Shown: positions 7,481 to 16,128 of the stretch, piece after piece | How the letters are laid out: each line of letters starts with the position of its first letter | Numbering within the stretch: the stretch's first letter is position 1 | Source: Burkholderia sp. Nafp2/4-1b | Lineage (GTDB): Bacteria > Pseudomonadota > Gammaproteobacteria > Burkholderiales > Burkholderiaceae | DNA: 64,000 nt | Direction of reading: 5' to 3' | NCBI RefSeq assembly: GCF_003635165.1 | Contig: NZ_ML058618.1 | Location: 31,582 to 95,581 of the forward strand | The notes under the pieces: generated by a model | Told to the model about the DNA's origin: nothing | Seen by the model: the letters and a program-made list of their open reading frames with translations, nothing else | Database searches by the model: none | Position numbers and translations under genes: made by a program

Positions 7481-9031
7481 ATGAAACTGAACGAGCGCCT
7501 GTCCACCCTGCCGCGCGACATCGTCGCCGGCATCGTCGTTTTCCTCGTCGCGCTACCGCTCTGTCTCGGCATCGCCAATGCGTCCGGCGTCGAGCCGTTC
7601 GCCGGGCTCGTGTCCGGCATCGTCGGCGGCATCGTCGTCGCACTGCTGAGCGGTTCGTCGCTGTCGGTCAGCGGGCCGGCCGCCGGCCTCGTCGTGATCG
7701 TCGTCGAAGGCATTGCGCAACTCGGCAGCTTCTCCGCGTTCCTGCTCGCGGTGCTGCTGTCCGGCGTACTGCAGTTCGGCTTCGGCATGCTGCGCGCCGG
7801 CCGCTTCGCAGCGTACGTGCCGTCGCCGGTCATCAAGGGCATGCTCGCCGCGATCGGCGTGCTGCTGATCGTGAAGCAGATTCCGTTCGCATTCGGGATC
7901 GGCGGCCCGGCCGCGCAATCGTTTGCTTCGTGGGCGGACCTGCCGACCGCATGGGCCGCCACGGCGATCGCCGTTGCGTCGCTCGGGCTGCTGATCGCGT
8001 GGGACACGCCGGCGCTCAAGCGCTTCGCGTGGGTGCGCTCGATGCCCGCGCCGCTCGCGGTCGTCGTGCTGGGCATCGGCGCGACGCTCGTGCTCGGCGC
8101 GATCGCACCGGCGGCCGCACCGGGCGCCGCGCATCGCGTCACGCTTCCCGAATTCGACTCGTTCGCAGCGCTCGCGGCGTCGCTCAAGCATGCGGAGCTC
8201 GGCCCGAATTTCGCGCAACTGGCCAATCCGGACGTATGGCGCGTCGCGATCACGCTCGCGGTCGTCGCGAGCCTCGAGACGCTGCTGTGCCTCGAAGCGG
8301 TCGAACAGATCGATCCGAAGCGGCGGCCGACGCAACCCGACCGCGAGCTGAAGGCGCAGGGTGTCGGCAACCTCGTCGCGGGCGCCGTGGGCGGCCTGCC
8401 GATCACGTCGGTGATCGTGCGCAGTTCGGCCAACGTCAACGCCGGCGCGCAAAGCCGGATGTCGGCGATCGTGCACGGAATCCTGCTGCTCGCGAGCGTG
8501 TTCGCGCTCACCGGCCTGATCAACCTGATCCCGCTCGCAAGCCTGGCCGCGATCCTGATCCACACCGGCCTGAAGCTCGCGAAACCGGCGCTGTTCCGCT
8601 CGGTGATGAAGCAAGGCCCGGCCGCGTTCGTGCCGTTCGCGGCGACGATCGCGGGTGTGCTCGCGGTCGACCTGCTGTTCGGCATCGCACTGGGCCTCGC
8701 ATGCAGCGTGCTCGCGGTCGCCGTTGCCAACCTGAAAAGCCCCGTCACGCTCGCGCAGCACGACGACCACTTCCTGCTGTCGTTCCGCAAGGACGTATCG
8801 TTCCTCGGCAAGGTGCAGGTCAAGCATCACCTGCGCCATATTCCGGACCGCGCGGCCGTGATCATCGACGCGACGCGCGCCGACTACATCGACCACGACG
8901 TGCTCGAGCTGCTCGACGCGTTCATCGACGACGCGCCTCGGCGCGGGATCACGGTCGAATTCCGCCGGCGCAGCCCGACGGCAAGGCCGGCCACGCGCCG
9001 CTGGCTGATGCGCACGCCGGCTGCCGAATGA
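7481..9031 (+). CDS. SulP-family anion (probably bicarbonate) transporter
   Basis: A 516-residue inner-membrane permease with about 10-14 hydrophobic segments and the SulP sequence FLVALPLCLGIANASGV near the N terminus, then SGSSLSVSGPAAGLV, matching the substrate-binding helices. The C-terminal part (about 430-500, VIIDATRADYIDHDVLELL) resembles a STAS domain, though it is short. Sulfate, bicarbonate and dicarboxylates are all known SulP substrates; the carbonic anhydrase gene immediately upstream favours bicarbonate. ATG at 7481 follows a weak ribosome binding site. A bidirectional terminator lies just downstream. Confidence 0.9.
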   Translation: MKLNERLSTLPRDIVAGIVVFLVALPLCLGIANASGVEPFAGLVSGIVGGIVVALLSGSSLSVSGPAAGLVVIVVEGIAQLGSFSAFLLAVLLSGVLQFGFGMLRAGRFAAYVPSPVIKGMLAAIGVLLIVKQIPFAFGIGGPAAQSFASWADLPTAWAATAIAVASLGLLIAWDTPALKRFAWVRSMPAPLAVVVLGIGATLVLGAIAPAAAPGAAHRVTLPEFDSFAALAASLKHAELGPNFAQLANPDVWRVAITLAVVASLETLLCLEAVEQIDPKRRPTQPDRELKAQGVGNLVAGAVGGLPITSVIVRSSANVNAGAQSRMSAIVHGILLLASVFALTGLINLIPLASLAAILIHTGLKLAKPALFRSVMKQGPAAFVPFAATIAGVLAVDLLFGIALGLACSVLAVAVANLKSPVTLAQHDDHFLLSFRKDVSFLGKVQVKHHLRHIPDRAAVIIDATRADYIDHDVLELLDAFIDDAPRRGITVEFRRRSPTARPATRRWLMRTPAAE

Positions 9032-9041
9032 GCGGCGCATG

Positions 9042-9082
9042 AAAAACGCCCCGGGCGGCTCAAGGCCGCCCGGGGCGTTTCA
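9042..9082. terminator. Bidirectional terminator between the SulP gene and leuA
   Basis: A perfect 16-bp stem (9044-9059 with 9065-9080) and a five-base loop. The minus strand reads into five T (leuA side); the plus strand ends with TTT only. It is placed between convergent genes and mainly serves leuA. Confidence 0.85.
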
Positions 9083-9110
9083 GATACTTAAGGCGCTCGA
9101 CGCGCAGCGC

Positions 9111-10655
9111 TTACGAGCGCTGCGGATTGAGCTTGTCGTCCTTCGAATGCAGCTTGTTCAGCGCGGCAATGTACGCCTTCGCGGAAGCCGCGACGATGTC
9201 CGGATCGGTGCCGACGCCGTTCACGATCCGCCCGCTCTTCGACAGACGCACCGTCACTTCGCCCTGCGCCTGCGTGCCGGTCGTGATCGCGTTCACCGAG
9301 TAGAGCAGCAGCTCCGAACCGCTGCCCACTTCACCTTCGATCGCGTTGAACGTCGCGTCGACCGGGCCGTTGCCGCGCGCTTCACCGGTCACTTCCTTGC
9401 CTTCGACCGCGAACACGATTTTCGCCTGCGGCTGCTCGCCGGTTTCCGAGCGCTGCGACAGCGACACGAACTTGAAGTGTTCCTGCTCCTGCGCCAGCGC
9501 GGACTCCTCGGACACGATCGCGATGATGTCTTCGTCGAAGATCTCGGACTTGCGGTCGGCGAGGTCCTTGAAGCGCATGAACGCGGCGTTCAGTTCGGCT
9601 TCGCTGTCGAGCGACACGCCAAGCTCCTGCAGGCGCTGCTTGAATGCGTTGCGGCCCGACAGCTTGCCGAGCACGATCTTGTTCGCGGTCCAGCCCACGT
9701 CTTCCGCGCGCATGATCTCGTAGGTGTCGCGCGCCTTCAGCACGCCGTCCTGGTGGATGCCCGACGCGTGCGCGAACGCGTTCGCGCCGACCACGGCCTT
9801 GTTCGGCTGCACGACGAAACCGGTGATCTGCGACACGAGCTTCGACGTCGGCACGATCTGCGTCGTGTCGATGCCGACGTCGAGGCCGAAGTAATCCTTG
9901 CGGGTCTTCACGGCCATCACGATTTCTTCGAGCGACGTGTTGCCCGCGCGCTCGCCGAGGCCGTTGATCGTGCACTCGATCTGGCGCGCACCGCCGATCT
10001 TCACGCCGGCGAGCGAGTTCGCCACCGCCATCCCGAGGTCGTTGTGGCAGTGCACCGAGAAGATCGCCTTGTCCGAGTTCGGAATGCGCTCGCGCAGCGT
10101 CTTCACGAGATTGCCGTAGAGTTCCGGCACGCCGTAGCCGACCGTGTCGGCGATGTTGATCGTCGTCGCGCCTTCGGCGATCACGGCTTCCAGCACGCGG
10201 CACAGGAAGTCGAGGTCCGAACGGCTGCCGTCTTCCGGCGAGAATTCGACGTTATCGGTGAACTTGCGCGCGAAACGCACCGCGAGACGCGCCTGCTCGA
10301 ACACCTGGTCCGGCGTCATGCGCAGCTTCTTTTCCATGTGCAGCGGCGACGTCGCGATGAACGTGTGGATCCGCGAGCTGTTGGCCGGCTTCAGCGCGTC
10401 GGCCGCACGCTGGATGTCCTTGTCGTTGGCGCGCGCCAGCGAGCAGATCGTGCTGTCCTTCACGAGACCGGCGATCGTGTGGATCGCGTCGAAGTCGCCG
10501 TTCGAGCTGGCCGCGAAGCCGGCCTCGATCACGTCGACCTTCATCCGCTCGAGATGCTTCGCGATGCGGATTTTCTCTTCCTTCGTCATCGACGCGCCGG
10601 GCGACTGTTCACCGTCACGCAACGTCGTATCGAAAATGATCAGCTTGTCTGTCAT
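9111..10655 (-). CDS. leuA: 2-isopropylmalate synthase
   Basis: First committed enzyme of leucine synthesis: condenses acetyl-CoA with 2-oxoisovalerate. The 514 residues have the HMG-CoA-lyase-like TIM barrel with FDTTLRDGEQSPGASM at residues 8-23, the metal-binding VHCHNDLGMAVANSLAG, and a C-terminal regulatory domain (after about 390) for leucine feedback. Length fits the family. It stands alone, separated from the leuCDB genes as in many betaproteobacteria, and is preceded by a Leu-rich leader ORF and a sigma70-like promoter. Start ATG at 10655 gives the conserved MTDKLIIFDTT. Confidence 0.97.
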   Translation of the reverse strand: MTDKLIIFDTTLRDGEQSPGASMTKEEKIRIAKHLERMKVDVIEAGFAASSNGDFDAIHTIAGLVKDSTICSLARANDKDIQRAADALKPANSSRIHTFIATSPLHMEKKLRMTPDQVFEQARLAVRFARKFTDNVEFSPEDGSRSDLDFLCRVLEAVIAEGATTINIADTVGYGVPELYGNLVKTLRERIPNSDKAIFSVHCHNDLGMAVANSLAGVKIGGARQIECTINGLGERAGNTSLEEIVMAVKTRKDYFGLDVGIDTTQIVPTSKLVSQITGFVVQPNKAVVGANAFAHASGIHQDGVLKARDTYEIMRAEDVGWTANKIVLGKLSGRNAFKQRLQELGVSLDSEAELNAAFMRFKDLADRKSEIFDEDIIAIVSEESALAQEQEHFKFVSLSQRSETGEQPQAKIVFAVEGKEVTGEARGNGPVDATFNAIEGEVGSGSELLLYSVNAITTGTQAQGEVTVRLSKSGRIVNGVGTDPDIVAASAKAYIAALNKLHSKDDKLNPQRS

Positions 10656-10758
10656 GGGGGGCTCCAGGGGCTCTTTATACGGGAATCAAACGCAATGAGA
10701 TCGCGCCACCGCTGGCGACGCTCAACAACAGACGAGGCTTGACGGAGGGCGAGAACGG

Positions 10759-10839
10759 TCAGCGCGGCAGGCGCGCCAAAGCTAGCGCGCGTAGCGGCGC
10801 ACCGGCTAGAAGGAGGGAGAGGCGGGGAAATGCGGTCAT
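10759..10839 (-). CDS. Candidate leucine leader peptide upstream of leuA
   Basis: A 26-codon ORF between the predicted leuA promoter and leuA. Eight of 26 residues are Leu. Their codons are CTC, CTC, CTT, CTA, CTA, CTA, TTG and CTG; CTA, CTT and TTG are codons this GC-rich genome otherwise avoids. The ATG lies seven bases after the -10 hexamer, so the transcript would begin at or next to the start codon, a leaderless arrangement like that known for trpL in rhizobia. The ORF ends 103 bases before leuA. A GCGCGC/GCGCGC stem overlaps its 3' half and CGCCA-gcgg-TGGCG follows. No typical T-run terminator was found, so an attenuation mechanism is not proven. Confidence 0.45.
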   Translation of the reverse strand: MTAFPRLSLLLAGAPLRALALARLPR

Positions 10840-10850
10840 GCCGGAGACTA

Positions 10851-10879
10851 TAGCGGCATTCCGCTGGGTGCGCAATCGG
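10851..10879 (-). promoter_or_regulatory. Predicted sigma70 promoter of leuA
   Basis: On the minus strand TTGCGC and TATAGT are separated by 17 bases. The expected start point falls at the ATG of the Leu-rich leader ORF, about 180 bases upstream of leuA. Confidence 0.6.
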
Positions 10880-10924
10880 ACGGCACCCGGGATGACGGGA
10901 CGTCCACGCGAAAAAGGGGCCAAT

Positions 10925-10953
10925 GAAAACGGCGGCCCGAGGCCGCCGTTTTC
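10925..10953 (-). terminator. Rho-independent terminator of pssA
   Basis: A 13-bp stem (10925-10937 with 10941-10953) and a cga loop; the minus strand ends in four T. It lies 15 bases after the pssA stop. Confidence 0.8.
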
Positions 10954-10967
10954 GCGTCGATCGCGCG

Positions 10968-11840
10968 TCAGTGATCGCGCTGCGACGAGCGCGCGGGATT
11001 CGCCCGCCCGCGCATGGCCTGGTAACCCCAGAACACGTAGCCGGACAGCCCGTACAGCACGAACAGGCAGAACAGCATCAGCGGCGGATCGGACGACACC
11101 AGCACGAACGCGACGACGACCAGCAGGATCGCGGCGAACGGCACGCGATGTCGCACGTCGAGCGCCTTGCCGCTGTAGAACGGCGCGTTGGACACCATCG
11201 TCACGCCCGCGTAGATCGTCAGCGCGAACGCGACCCACGGCAGCCAGCCGAGCTTCATCGGCACGCGGTTGTCGGTCGCGAGCCACACGAAGCCGGCAAT
11301 CAGCGCGGCGGCGGCCGGGCTCGGCAGCCCCTGGAAGAATCGCTTGTCGACGCTGCCGATGTTCGTGTTGAAGCGCGCGAGACGTAGCGCCGCGCCCGAG
11401 CAGTAGACGAACGCGGCGAGCCAGCCCCAGCGGCCGAGATCCTTCAGCACCCATTCGTACATCACGAGCGCCGGGGCGACGCCGAACGACACCATGTCGG
11501 ACAGGCTGTCGAACTGTTCGCCGAACGCGCTTTGCGTATGGGTCATCCGTGCGACGCGGCCGTCCATCCCGTCGAGCACCATCGCGACGAAGATCGCGAT
11601 CGCGGCAATCTCGAAGCGCACGTTCATCGCCTGCACGACCGCGAAGAAGCCGCAGAACAGCGCGGCGGTCGTGAATGCGTTCGGCAGCAGATAGATGCCC
11701 CGCGTCTTCAGGAACCGCTGGCGCGCGGCGCGGCGGCTTTCGCTGGGCACCGAATCGGGTGCCATCACCTTGTTGCGGCGGAACGGGCGCGGCGTCTGGC
11801 TGGTGCCATTGCGCGGCCGGCGCGGCTTGAATGCGGCCAT
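10968..11840 (-). CDS. pssA: CDP-diacylglycerol-serine O-phosphatidyltransferase
   Basis: Inner-membrane enzyme making phosphatidylserine from CDP-diacylglycerol and serine, the step before Psd. The 290 residues contain the CDP-alcohol phosphotransferase signature with D-G-x2-A-R-x8-G-x3-D-x3-D spacing (DGMDGRVARMTHTQ, then FGEQFDSLSD), flanked by about eight membrane segments. An Arg/Lys-rich cytoplasmic N terminus of some 50 residues precedes the first segment. It follows psd by 15 bases on the same strand, so the two steps of phosphatidylethanolamine synthesis are co-transcribed. A second in-frame ATG 25 codons in is a possible alternative start. Confidence 0.93.
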   Translation of the reverse strand: MAAFKPRRPRNGTSQTPRPFRRNKVMAPDSVPSESRRAARQRFLKTRGIYLLPNAFTTAALFCGFFAVVQAMNVRFEIAAIAIFVAMVLDGMDGRVARMTHTQSAFGEQFDSLSDMVSFGVAPALVMYEWVLKDLGRWGWLAAFVYCSGAALRLARFNTNIGSVDKRFFQGLPSPAAAALIAGFVWLATDNRVPMKLGWLPWVAFALTIYAGVTMVSNAPFYSGKALDVRHRVPFAAILLVVVAFVLVSSDPPLMLFCLFVLYGLSGYVFWGYQAMRGRANPARSSQRDH

Positions 11841-11855
11841 GGTGCGTCCCGCCGC

Positions 11856-12500
11856 TTACTGTTCGAGCTCGGCGAGGATCGTCGACGACGCGTAGACCTT
11901 CTCGCCGATCGACACCTTCGCGCGGCTGCCGAGCGGCAGGTAGACGTCGACGCGCGAACCGAAGCGGATGAAACCGTAACGCTGGCCGCGCGACAGCGGC
12001 TCGCCGGCACGCACGTAGCAGAGGATCCGGCGCGCGACGAGGCCGGCGATCTGCACCGCGGTGACGGTCTTGCCGCTCGCCGTCTGGATCACGACCGCGT
12101 TACGCTCGTTCTCGGTCGATGCCTTGTCGATCGCCGCGTTCAGGAACGCGCCCGGGAAGTACTCGACCTTGGAGATCGCGCCGTCGACCGGCGAACGCTG
12201 CGAGTGGACGTTGAACACGTTCATGAACACGCTGATCTTCAGCGCTTCGCGGTTCGCGTAAGGGTCCTGCGTGGTCTCGACCGCGACGATGCGGCCGTCC
12301 GCCGGGCACAGCACCGCGTTCGGCTGCGCCGGGATCGGGCGCTGCGGATCGCGGAAGAACTGGACGACGAAAACGAGCAGCAGCCAGAACGGCCACGCGA
12401 AGCCGAAGCCCCCGATGGCGTGGATCAACAACGCGATGACGGCTGCAATCGCGATGAACGGCCAGCCTTCGCGCGCGATGATCGGATGAGGATAGTTCAT
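11856..12500 (-). CDS. psd: Phosphatidylserine decarboxylase proenzyme (short, pyruvoyl type)
   Basis: Converts phosphatidylserine to phosphatidylethanolamine at the inner membrane. The 214-residue proenzyme is of the short class: membrane-anchoring N terminus (about 14-48), FFRDPQRPIP, CPADGRIVAVE, and VFMNVFNVHSQRSPVDG. The self-cleavage site is Gly181-Ser182 in RFGSRVDVYLP, which would yield the pyruvoyl group. The open frame extends 40 codons upstream but the ATG at 12500 matches the family N terminus (MNYPHPIIAREGWPF). It lies upstream of pssA and downstream of the ilvC terminator. Confidence 0.95.
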   Translation of the reverse strand: MNYPHPIIAREGWPFIAIAAVIALLIHAIGGFGFAWPFWLLLVFVVQFFRDPQRPIPAQPNAVLCPADGRIVAVETTQDPYANREALKISVFMNVFNVHSQRSPVDGAISKVEYFPGAFLNAAIDKASTENERNAVVIQTASGKTVTAVQIAGLVARRILCYVRAGEPLSRGQRYGFIRFGSRVDVYLPLGSRAKVSIGEKVYASSTILAELEQ

Positions 12501-12544
12501 GGGTTCGTTCGGTGTTCGGTGAATTGCAAAGCCCGTAGGATAGC

Positions 12545-12584
12545 AAAAGCCGCCCGGGGCACTGCTGCCTTCGGACGGCTTTTT
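12545..12584 (-). terminator. Rho-independent terminator of the ilvIHC transcript
   Basis: Stem 12545-12556 with 12572-12583, one mismatch in 12 bp; the minus strand ends in a TTTT run. It lies 56 bases past the ilvC stop and separates the ilv genes from psd-pssA. Confidence 0.75.
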
Positions 12585-12639
12585 GATACCGACCCTCCAC
12601 TCGAAGGGCCGGAACAGCACGTTTTGCTGCTATGCGTGC

Positions 12640-13656
12640 TTAGTTCTTCGTCTGGTCGACGAGCTTGTTCTTCGCGATCCACGGCATCATCGCGCGCAGC
12701 TTCCCGCCGACCTGCTCGATCTGGTGCTCGGCCGTCAGGCGGCGGCGCGACTGCAGCGTCGGGGCGCCTGCCTTGTTCTCGAGGATGAAGCTCTTCGCGT
12801 ACTCGCCCGTCTGGATGTCGGTCAGGCACTGCTTCATCGCCTTCTTCGTCTCTTCCGTGACGATGCGCGGGCCCGTCACGTACTCGCCGTACTCGGCGTT
12901 GTTCGAGATCGAGTAGTTCATGTTCGCGATGCCGCCTTCGTAGATCAGGTCGACGATCAGCTTCAGCTCGTGCAGGCACTCGAAGTAAGCCATTTCCGGC
13001 GCGTAGCCTGCCTCGACCAGCGTCTCGAAACCTGCCTTGATCAGCTCGACCGTACCGCCGCACAGCACGGCCTGTTCGCCGAACAGGTCGGTCTCGGTCT
13101 CTTCACGGAAGTTGGTCTCGATGATGCCGGCACGGCCGCCGCCGTTCGCCGCTGCGTACGACAGCGCGATGTCGCGTGCCGCGCCCGACTTGTTCTGCGC
13201 AACCGCGATCAGGTGCGGCACGCCGCCACCTTGCGAGTACGTGCCGCGCACGGTGTGGCCCGGTGCCTTCGGCGCGATCATGATCACGTCGAGGTCCGCG
13301 CGCGGGATCACCGCGCCGTAGTGGACGTTGAAGCCGTGTGCGAATGCCAGTGCGGCGCCCTGCTTGATGTTCGCGTGCACTTCCTTCGCGTACACGTCGG
13401 CGATCTGCTCGTCCGGCAGCAGCATCATGACGACGTCCGCGTCCTTCACCGCTTCCGCGACTTCCTTGACCGACAGGCCGGCATTTTCAGCCTTGCTCCA
13501 CGACGCGCCGCCCTTGCGAAGGCCGACCGTCACGTTCACGCCGCTGTCCTTCAGGTTCAGTGCGTGTGCATGGCCTTGCGAGCCGTAGCCGATGATCGTG
13601 ACTTGCTTGCCCTTGATGAGGGAGAGGTCAGCGTCTTTGTCGTAGAAAACGTTCAT
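12640..13656 (-). CDS. ilvC: Ketol-acid reductoisomerase (class I)
   Basis: NADPH- and Mg-dependent isomeroreductase converting acetolactate and acetohydroxybutyrate to dihydroxy acids in valine and isoleucine synthesis. The 338 residues give the short class I form: Rossmann loop IGYGSQGHAHALNLKDSG near residue 22, PDEQIADVY, and the helical C-terminal domain with METNFREETETDLFGEQ-type metal ligands (read here as IETNFREETETDLFGEQAV). It is third in ilvI-ilvH-ilvC, 105 bases after ilvH. The AAGGAACCATC site precedes the ATG. A terminator follows. Confidence 0.98.
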   Translation of the reverse strand: MNVFYDKDADLSLIKGKQVTIIGYGSQGHAHALNLKDSGVNVTVGLRKGGASWSKAENAGLSVKEVAEAVKDADVVMMLLPDEQIADVYAKEVHANIKQGAALAFAHGFNVHYGAVIPRADLDVIMIAPKAPGHTVRGTYSQGGGVPHLIAVAQNKSGAARDIALSYAAANGGGRAGIIETNFREETETDLFGEQAVLCGGTVELIKAGFETLVEAGYAPEMAYFECLHELKLIVDLIYEGGIANMNYSISNNAEYGEYVTGPRIVTEETKKAMKQCLTDIQTGEYAKSFILENKAGAPTLQSRRRLTAEHQIEQVGGKLRAMMPWIAKNKLVDQTKN

Positions 13657-13761
13657 GATGGTTCCTTCGCTAATTCAAAAATTCAACAATTCGTTCGGAT
13701 TGGGTACTGCGGGCCGGGACATGACGGCGCACCCGGCGTGCCTTTTTTGGCTATATCGGCA

Positions 13762-14253
13762 TCACACCTTCAGGATGCGCTCGCCGCGTCCGATGCCGGA
13801 GCTGCCGGTACGCACGGTCTCGAGGATCGCGGTGGCGTCCAGCCCCTGGATGAATGCGTCGAGCTTGTCGCTCGCGCCCGTCAATTCGATCGTGTAGGTC
13901 TTTTCGGTCACGTCGATGATGCGGCCGCGGAAAATATCCGACATCCGCTTCATTTCTTCGCGCTCCTTGCCCACTGCACGTACCTTGATCAGCATCAGCT
14001 CGCGTTCGATGTGTGCACCGTCGGTCAGGTCCACCACTTTCACCACCTCGATCAGGCGGTTCAGATGCTTCGTGATCTGTTCGATCACGTCGTCCGAGCC
14101 AATGGAAACGATGGTCAGCCGCGACAGCGATTGGTCTTCGGTCGGCGCCACCGTCAAGGTTTCGATGTTGTAGCCGCGTGCGGAAAACAGACCGACCACG
14201 CGCGACAGCGCGCCCGGTTCGTTTTCCAGCAGGACGGAAATGATGTGTCTCAT
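13762..14253 (-). CDS. ilvH: Acetolactate synthase small (regulatory) subunit
   Basis: Regulatory partner of the acetohydroxyacid synthase catalytic subunit; raises its activity and confers valine feedback inhibition. The 163 residues start MRHIISVLLENEPGALSRV, the ACT domain with the valine-site Asn-Glu-Pro-Gly-Ala-Leu motif, and continue with a second ACT-like domain (IFRGRIIDVTEKTYTIEL). Length is the family norm. The start at 14253 is preferred over an in-frame ATG 12 codons upstream because MRHIISVL is the conserved N terminus. It lies between ilvI and ilvC. Confidence 0.96.
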   Translation of the reverse strand: MRHIISVLLENEPGALSRVVGLFSARGYNIETLTVAPTEDQSLSRLTIVSIGSDDVIEQITKHLNRLIEVVKVVDLTDGAHIERELMLIKVRAVGKEREEMKRMSDIFRGRIIDVTEKTYTIELTGASDKLDAFIQGLDATAILETVRTGSSGIGRGERILKV

Positions 14254-14364
14254 GTTCGCTTCTTCCAGAATGTGTCCGTGTCGATTCACTCGCGCCGCGC
14301 GCCGCCCGCTGCCGCACCGCCCTTCGTGAAGGCGGCCGCTGGGGGCCTCGCGCGCGTCGCGCCG

Positions 14365-16128
14365 TTACAGATCTTCCGATCCGAGCAGCATCTCGGTGAT
14401 GCCCTTGCCGGCCTGTACCATCGGCCAGACGTTTTCGGTCGGATCGGTCTGGAAGTCGAGAAACACGGTGCGGTCCTTCAGGCGCAGCGCTTCCTTCAGC
14501 GCCGGCTCCACATCCGAGGTCTTTTCGATCCGCAAGCCGACATGGCCGTACGCCTCGGCGAGCTTCACGAAGTCAGGCAGCGCATCCATGTACGAATGCG
14601 AATAGCGCTTGCTGTATTCGATCTGCTGCCACTGGCGAACCATGCCGAGATAGCGGTTGTTCAGCGAAATGATCTTCACGGGCGTGTCGTACTGCAGGCA
14701 GGTCGACAGTTCCTGGATGCACATCTGGATCGAGCCTTCGCCCGTGATGCACAGCACGTCGTCGTCCGGGTGCGCCATCTTGACGCCCATCGCTGCCGGC
14801 AGGCCGAAGCCCATCGTGCCGAGGCCGCCGGAGTTGATCCAGCGACGCGGCTTGTTGAAACGGTAGAACTGCGCTGCCCACATCTGGTGCTGGCCGACGT
14901 CCGAGCACACGAACGCGTTGCCGTCCGTCAGCTCCCACGCCTTTTCGACCACGTACTGCGGCTTGATGATCTCGCTTTCGCGGTCGAACTTCAGGCAGTC
15001 TTTCGAGCGCCAGCTTTCGATGTCCTTCCACCATTGCGCGAGCGCTTCGGTGTCGGGGCCATGCTCGGCCGTCTGCAGCTGCTCGATCAGCTCCTTCAGC
15101 ACTTCCTTCACGTCGCCGACGATCGGAATGTCGACCTTCACGCGCTTCGAGATCGACGACGGGTCGATGTCGATGTGGATGATCTTGCGCGGACGCGACG
15201 CGAAGTGCGCCGGGTCGCCGATCACGCGGTCGTCGAAGCGGGCGCCGATCGCGATCAGCACGTCACAGTGCTGCATCGCCATGTTCGCTTCGTAGGTGCC
15301 GTGCATGCCGAGCATGCCGAGGAATTTCTTGTCCGACGCGCGATAGCCGCCGAGGCCCATCAGCGTGTTCGTGACCGGGTAGCCGAGCAGGTCGGCGAAC
15401 TGGTTCAGTTCGCGCGCCGCGTCGGCGAGGATGATGCCGCCACCCGTGTAGATGTAAGGACGCTTCGCCGACAGCAACAGCGACACGGCCTTGCGGATCT
15501 GGCCCGAATGGCCCTTCGTGACGGGGTTGTACGACCGCAGCGACACGCTCTTGACCGGCTCGTACTGGCACGGGGTCTTGGAGATGTCCTTCGGAATGTC
15601 GATCAGAACCGGGCCGGGACGGCCGGTGCGGGCGATGTAGAACGCCTTCTTGACGGTTTCCGCGAGGTCGCGCACGTCCTTCACGAGGAAGTTGTGCTTC
15701 ACGCACGGACGCGTGATGCCGACCGTATCGCATTCCTGGAATGCGTCCTGGCCGATCGCGGCAGTCGGCACCTGGCCGCTGATCACGACCATCGGGATCG
15801 AATCCATGTAGGCCGTTGCGATGCCGGTCACCGCATTGGTGACACCGGGGCCGGACGTCACGAGACAGACGCCGACGTTGCCGGTGGAACGCGCATACGC
15901 ATCGGCTGCGTGCACGGCCGCCTGTTCGTGGCGCACCAGCACGTGCTGAATCTTGTCCTGCTTGTAAAGCTCGTCGTAGATGTAAAGTACCGAGCCGCCG
16001 GGATAGCCCCAGATGAATTCGACGTTCTCGTCGGCCAGTGCCTTCATGAGCACGGTGGCGCCGATGGAGTCGCTATCGGGAGGGGAAAGGGGTTCCGACG
16101 TGGAGAATTCCGCGCTGGGCATGTTCAT
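14365..16128 (-). CDS. ilvI: Acetolactate synthase large (catalytic) subunit
   Basis: ThDP-dependent enzyme condensing pyruvate with pyruvate or 2-oxobutyrate, first common step of branched-chain amino acid synthesis. The 587 residues show the catalytic Glu in VRHEQAAVHAADAYAR, the PYR domain YPGGSVLYIYDEL, a central FAD-binding domain, and the ThDP motif GEGSIQMCIQELSTCLQYD in the C-terminal PP domain. An in-frame extension of 38 codons upstream is rejected; the ATG at 16128 has AAAGG at good spacing, and the next in-frame ATG is two codons later. It heads ilvI-ilvH-ilvC. The symbol ilvB is also used for this gene. Confidence 0.96.
   Translation of the reverse strand: MNMPSAEFSTSEPLSPPDSDSIGATVLMKALADENVEFIWGYPGGSVLYIYDELYKQDKIQHVLVRHEQAAVHAADAYARSTGNVGVCLVTSGPGVTNAVTGIATAYMDSIPMVVISGQVPTAAIGQDAFQECDTVGITRPCVKHNFLVKDVRDLAETVKKAFYIARTGRPGPVLIDIPKDISKTPCQYEPVKSVSLRSYNPVTKGHSGQIRKAVSLLLSAKRPYIYTGGGIILADAARELNQFADLLGYPVTNTLMGLGGYRASDKKFLGMLGMHGTYEANMAMQHCDVLIAIGARFDDRVIGDPAHFASRPRKIIHIDIDPSSISKRVKVDIPIVGDVKEVLKELIEQLQTAEHGPDTEALAQWWKDIESWRSKDCLKFDRESEIIKPQYVVEKAWELTDGNAFVCSDVGQHQMWAAQFYRFNKPRRWINSGGLGTMGFGLPAAMGVKMAHPDDDVLCITGEGSIQMCIQELSTCLQYDTPVKIISLNNRYLGMVRQWQQIEYSKRYSHSYMDALPDFVKLAEAYGHVGLRIEKTSDVEPALKEALRLKDRTVFLDFQTDPTENVWPMVQAGKGITEMLLGSEDL

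Noticed and set aside
13740..13780. Hairpin with a T6 run between ilvH and ilvC
   Set aside because: The T-run follows the hairpin only on the plus strand, where there is no gene. It cannot terminate the minus-strand ilv transcript.
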